Source: Ignavibacteriaceae bacterium (GTDB lineage Bacteria > Bacteroidota > Ignavibacteria > Ignavibacteriales > Ignavibacteriaceae). Taken from it: DNA of 7,789 nt. The notes under the pieces were generated by a model that saw only the letters and a list, made by a program, of their open reading frames with translations, had not been told where the DNA came from and made no database searches. A program made the position numbers and the translations under genes. The stretch lies in NCBI GenBank assembly GCA_025455085.1, contig JALONF010000091.1, positions 1 through 7,789 on the forward strand. The letters are read 5' to 3'. Every line of letters starts with the position of its first letter. Within the stretch, counting starts at the first letter, position 1. Positions 4,435 through 7,789 of this stretch are shown in pieces.

Positions 4435-6855
4435 ATGAAATCATTATTTAAATTTCTTTTATTAATACCAATAATATCAGTAATCGCATTCGCCCAGCAG
4501 AGACAAGGAAATTTTCCCGGTGGCAGTATTTCTGGTAAGGTAATTGATTCCTCCACAAAACACACGATTGAATACGCAAACATTGTTGTTTTCTCTTTAA
4601 AAGACTCAACGATGGTTACTGGCGGTGTTACTAACAGCGAAGGTTTATTCAATCTGTCAATTGAAAGACCCGGTAACTTCAGAGTTGAAGTGAGATTCAT
4701 CGGATATGATACAGAAGTAATTGAAACTGCTATAGGGCAAGGTAATTTTAATATTGATCTTGGCGAAATCCAGATTCATCCAACTGCACTACTTCTAGAA
4801 AATATTGTTGTTGAGGGAAATAGAGCTCCGGTTACTTATGAGATAGATAAAAAAGTAATTAATCCCGACCAGATGCAAACGGTAATTTCTGGAAATGCTG
4901 CAGATGTTCTTGTGAATGTTGCTTCAGTACAGGTTGATATTGAAGGAAATGTAAGTCTTAGAGGAAGTCAGAACTTTACAGTTTTAATTGACGGAAGACC
5001 TTCACTTATGGATCCTCAGGACGCTCTTCAACAAATTGCTGCAACTTCAATTGACAAGATTGAAATAATAACAAATCCAACAGCTAAATATGATGCTGAT
5101 GGAACTGCAGGTATTATAAATATTATCTTAAAGAAAAATCTTGGTCAAGAACTAAATGGAATTGTAAATGCGAATGCCGGAATGTATGACAGTTATGGTG
5201 GAAATATTTTGATCAATTATCAGGATGGTTTTAAAGCAAATTTTGGTCTTGACTATAACCAGAGATATTTCCCGGGCGATCAAACCCAGAACAATATTTA
5301 TTATCTCGGAAATGGGACTTCAACCATTAACTCCAAGGGTGAAATTGAACGCGGAAGAACTTCATTTGAAGGTCGAGCCGGGATAGAATTTTCTTTGAGT
5401 GATAATGATAATCTTGGATTTGGGTTAAGGGGAGGAAAGCGAAAAGGAGGTTTTAATGATAGTCAGGATTTTACTGAATTTTCGTCCGTTGATCCAATTG
5501 AATTCAATTACACAGGAAAGAGTGAAAGGACACGTGAAGGAACTTACTATTCATTAAACTCAAATTACACTCGGACATTTAGAAAATTCGGGCACCAATT
5601 ATTAGCTGAATTACTTTTTAGTAAACAATCCTCGGATGAGTTAACCACTACTGCAGAATTTGATAATGTCAGTCAGATAAGCGGGAAGAAAACAACAGAA
5701 ACTGGACCATCAACAGATTTCAGAGGAAAACTTGATTACACTTTGCCACTTACAGATGTTAGTAAATTTGAAGCAGGCTATCAAGGAGAAATCGAGCAGT
5801 CTGATGAGAATAATGAACTCTATGAATTCAATCCTGAAAACAACGAATATGAAATTCAGTCACAGTTCAATAATCTCACGAAAAATTATGACAGTCAGCA
5901 TTCACTTTACTCCATGTATTCTGATATGCTTTGGTTTCTAAATTATCAGATTGGTTTGCGTGCTGAATATACTTACAGAAATATTGAGGTTCCTTTGATA
6001 AGTCAGACGTTCAATATTGATAGGATTGATTACTTCCCAAGTCTTCACACTTCCTATAAAATTACACCAGTCTCAACAGTTATGGCTAGTTACTCCAGAA
6101 GAATAAACAGACCCGGCGGTTGGGCACTTGAACCATTTCCAACTTGGGTTGATGCAAATAATGTTAGAATAGGAAATCCTGATTTGTTACCAGAGTTTAT
6201 TGATTCTTATGAATCCGGTGTTCAAACTCTTTTTGCCAATATTAATTTTTCTGCTGAACTTTATTTCAAAATGACTACCAACAAGATCGAGCCAGTCAGG
6301 ACTGCACTTGAAGATAATGTAACACTTACAACTTTCAGCAATGTTGGTGAAGACTATTCACTTGGCGGCGAAGTTATGCTAATCTTCGATCCTGTTGAAT
6401 TCTGGAATATAAATTTTATGGGTAACCTTTATAATTACAGGATTGAAGGAAGCATACTCGGCGAGCCATTTTCAAATGAAAGTTTCAACTGGCAGACAAG
6501 AATGAACAACACTTTTAAACTTTGGAGTTCAACTCAAGTTCAATTTAACTTAAACTACAACAGTCCAACGGTTTCTTCACAGGGAAGATGGGAAGAATTT
6601 TTCAGTTCTGATTTATCAGTGAGACAGGAAATAATTGATAATATTCTCGCATTGACACTTCAAGTCAGGGACGTTTTTGGAACAGCTAAAAGGGAGTACT
6701 CTTCTGAAGGAACTAATCTTTACAACTATAGCTACTTCGATATGCACACACCCTCTCTTATGTTAAATCTGCGTTATACTTTCAATAACTATAAACCAAA
6801 GCGAGAGGGAAGGGGCGAAGATAGCGGCAGTTTTGAAGGTGGGGATGACTTTTAG
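4435..6855 (+). CDS. Outer-membrane beta-barrel protein, TonB-dependent receptor-like
   Basis: An 806-residue outer-membrane protein of the Bacteroidota-type beta-barrel family (OMP_b-brl_3-like). Residues 1-20 form a Sec signal peptide (KSLFKF, a hydrophobic core, AFA before QQ). A carboxypeptidase-D-regulatory-like domain follows at about 31-115 (SGKVIDSST, YANIVVFSL, TNSEGLFNLS, FIGYDTEV). A TonB-receptor plug domain spans about 120-235, with NVSLRGSQNFTVLIDGRPS (172-190) and IEIITNPTAKYDADGTAGIINI (209-230). The rest is an aromatic, strand-rich barrel that includes the typical GNPDLLPE near 580. It ends with strand LMLNLRYTF and a Gly/acidic tail. Substrate cannot be inferred; uptake of a ligand across the outer membrane is the family's presumed role, and some members lack proven transport. 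The gene starts 78 bp after lysC with no clear Shine-Dalgarno and is probably a separate unit, not part of lysine synthesis. Confidence 0.9.
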   Translation: MKSLFKFLLLIPIISVIAFAQQRQGNFPGGSISGKVIDSSTKHTIEYANIVVFSLKDSTMVTGGVTNSEGLFNLSIERPGNFRVEVRFIGYDTEVIETAIGQGNFNIDLGEIQIHPTALLLENIVVEGNRAPVTYEIDKKVINPDQMQTVISGNAADVLVNVASVQVDIEGNVSLRGSQNFTVLIDGRPSLMDPQDALQQIAATSIDKIEIITNPTAKYDADGTAGIINIILKKNLGQELNGIVNANAGMYDSYGGNILINYQDGFKANFGLDYNQRYFPGDQTQNNIYYLGNGTSTINSKGEIERGRTSFEGRAGIEFSLSDNDNLGFGLRGGKRKGGFNDSQDFTEFSSVDPIEFNYTGKSERTREGTYYSLNSNYTRTFRKFGHQLLAELLFSKQSSDELTTTAEFDNVSQISGKKTTETGPSTDFRGKLDYTLPLTDVSKFEAGYQGEIEQSDENNELYEFNPENNEYEIQSQFNNLTKNYDSQHSLYSMYSDMLWFLNYQIGLRAEYTYRNIEVPLISQTFNIDRIDYFPSLHTSYKITPVSTVMASYSRRINRPGGWALEPFPTWVDANNVRIGNPDLLPEFIDSYESGVQTLFANINFSAELYFKMTTNKIEPVRTALEDNVTLTTFSNVGEDYSLGGEVMLIFDPVEFWNINFMGNLYNYRIEGSILGEPFSNESFNWQTRMNNTFKLWSSTQVQFNLNYNSPTVSSQGRWEEFFSSDLSVRQEIIDNILALTLQVRDVFGTAKREYSSEGTNLYNYSYFDMHTPSLMLNLRYTFNNYKPKREGRGEDSGSFEGGDDF

Positions 6856-6869
6856 TTTACTAATCAAAT

Positions 6870-7789
6870 TCACTCATCAATAACATACTCACAACCAGCA
6901 GGTATTTCAGGTTTAACAAGCAAAACATCTTCTCTTAAAAGACGAACAGTTCCCGAAGGATCGCCTTTTTTCTTAACGACATACTTCTTGAAAGTATATG
7001 CAACAGGTACAACTCCTGCAGTTTTAGATTTGCTGTGAAATGCTGCAATGGCTGCTGTTTTTTTTAAAATGTTTTTAGGGATTGGTTCTTTTATATTCTC
7101 AACTCTTAGTACACAGTGAGAACCTGAAGAACCTCTTACATGAAACCAGTAATCATTTTGCTTTGCAAACCTGGTGGTCAGTAAATCATTGCTTTTGCTG
7201 TCTTTACCAACATAAACTTTGTATTTACCTTCAATCAGATATTGCTTGAACTTGGCACTTAAATCTTCTTTAGCGTTTGACTCCAGTGGCTGTTTTATCC
7301 GTAAAGTTTTCATTAGTTCATCCAGTTCCTTTATTGAATCAATTTCACTCAATGAATTCTCCAATTTCTTCAAGCGCTTATAATCTTCTTTGGCATTTTC
7401 AAACAATTGAAGATGCTTAGCAAAAGCTATTTTCTTAGCAAAAGCTATTTTTTCTGAGCGGGATTTATCAAAGTAATATTCGACATTTTTCTGAGGAGAT
7501 AAAGAAGGATTCAAATCTATCTTTATTTTTTCTCCACCAGAGATAATATCCTCAACGATAATTGAACTAATTCTGTTTTTTATCGAGCTCAGATTTGTCA
7601 GCAACAACTTGCCAAATTTATTATACTCTTCTTCTTTCGTTCCTCTTTCAATTAACCCTTGAAGGTTTTGAATTTTCGATGTAACTTTTCTTAATTCTCT
7701 TTCAAGGTGATTTCTGACTAGTTTTTCTTTCGAATATTTATCTTCAAGATAATGTTTTTTTGAAAGCAAATAATTTACTGCATCAGCTA
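6870..7789 (-). CDS. rqcH: NFACT-family RNA-binding protein (RqcH/Rqc2-like), C-terminal part
   Basis: Partial gene: the reading frame runs off the right window edge, so only the last ~305 residues are visible; complete members have roughly 500-570. The TTG at 7769 is an internal Leu codon, and the frame continues upstream in family-like sequence (ADAVNY). Visible parts are a charged coiled-coil (about 7-50), the linker motif NPSLSPQKNVEYYF (93-106), a second coiled-coil (about 112-160), then the NFACT-R (DUF814) domain. Its signature DYWFHVRGSSGSH is at 212-224, followed by FHSKSK and VPVAYTFKKYV. Relatives bind tRNA on stalled 50S subunits and add C-terminal alanine tails to aborted chains. 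The N-terminal NFACT-N domain needed to confirm this is outside the window. The gene is convergent with the receptor gene, 14 bp between stops, with no terminator seen between them. Confidence 0.85.
   Translation of the reverse strand, partial: ADAVNYLLSKKHYLEDKYSKEKLVRNHLERELRKVTSKIQNLQGLIERGTKEEEYNKFGKLLLTNLSSIKNRISSIIVEDIISGGEKIKIDLNPSLSPQKNVEYYFDKSRSEKIAFAKKIAFAKHLQLFENAKEDYKRLKKLENSLSEIDSIKELDELMKTLRIKQPLESNAKEDLSAKFKQYLIEGKYKVYVGKDSKSNDLLTTRFAKQNDYWFHVRGSSGSHCVLRVENIKEPIPKNILKKTAAIAAFHSKSKTAGVVPVAYTFKKYVVKKKGDPSGTVRLLREDVLLVKPEIPAGCEYVIDE
7417..7452 (-). repeat. 18-bp in-frame tandem duplication within the NFACT gene
   Basis: Two adjacent 18-bp units (7417-7434, 7435-7452) are identical at 17 of 18 positions. 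On the coding strand they give the doubled peptide KIAFAK-KIAFAK at the start of the second coiled-coil, right after the YYF linker. The family normally has a single such segment, so the extra six residues look like a replication-slippage insertion tolerated in a helix. Confidence 0.8.

Noticed and set aside
4410..4700. 96-codon minus-strand open frame over the receptor gene start
   Set aside because: It overlaps the signal peptide and regulatory-like domain of a clearly genuine gene and has no family resemblance.

Overview
The window is AT-rich (by eye in the mid-30s % G+C) and looks like a chromosomal segment from the Bacteroidota / Ignavibacteriota-Chlorobiota assemblage. The reasons are a large TonB-type outer-membrane receptor with an N-terminal carboxypeptidase-regulatory-like domain, a tRNA gene without an encoded CCA end, TAnnTTTG-like promoter elements, and weak Shine-Dalgarno sequences before several genes. 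The exact lineage is inference.

Left part (1-763): a tRNA-Arg(ACG) gene lies on the minus strand at 147-220. Just beyond its 3' end is a second copy of the last ~24 nt of that tRNA, split in its T-loop by a 30-bp double-hairpin insert. The rest of this gene-free stretch contains a compact set of nested inverted repeats (498-599), one isolated hairpin, and a weak possible promoter before dapA. No protein gene is supported here.

Middle part (767-4356): four co-directional genes, dapA, dapB, dapH and lysC, form a probable operon for the aspartate to diaminopimelate/lysine pathway. LysC phosphorylates aspartate. After the semialdehyde dehydrogenase step (not in the window), DapA condenses aspartate semialdehyde with pyruvate, DapB reduces the product, and DapH N-acetylates tetrahydrodipicolinate, so the acetylase variant of the pathway is used. 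Residues of the lysine-feedback site in DapA and the effector regions of LysC depart from the family pattern. A 12-bp hairpin overlaps the lysC stop codon and may end or protect the transcript.

Right part (4435-7789): a full-length outer-membrane beta-barrel/TonB-receptor-like protein on the plus strand is followed, convergently and after only 14 bp, by the C-terminal part of an NFACT-family (RqcH/Rqc2-like) ribosome-quality-control protein on the minus strand. Its 5' end lies outside the window.

The genes themselves are ordinary family members. The less explained material is the tRNA relic with its palindromic insert, the structured element before dapA, and the apparently altered lysine-sensing residues. 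No defence system, CRISPR array, insertion sequence or lysine riboswitch was seen.
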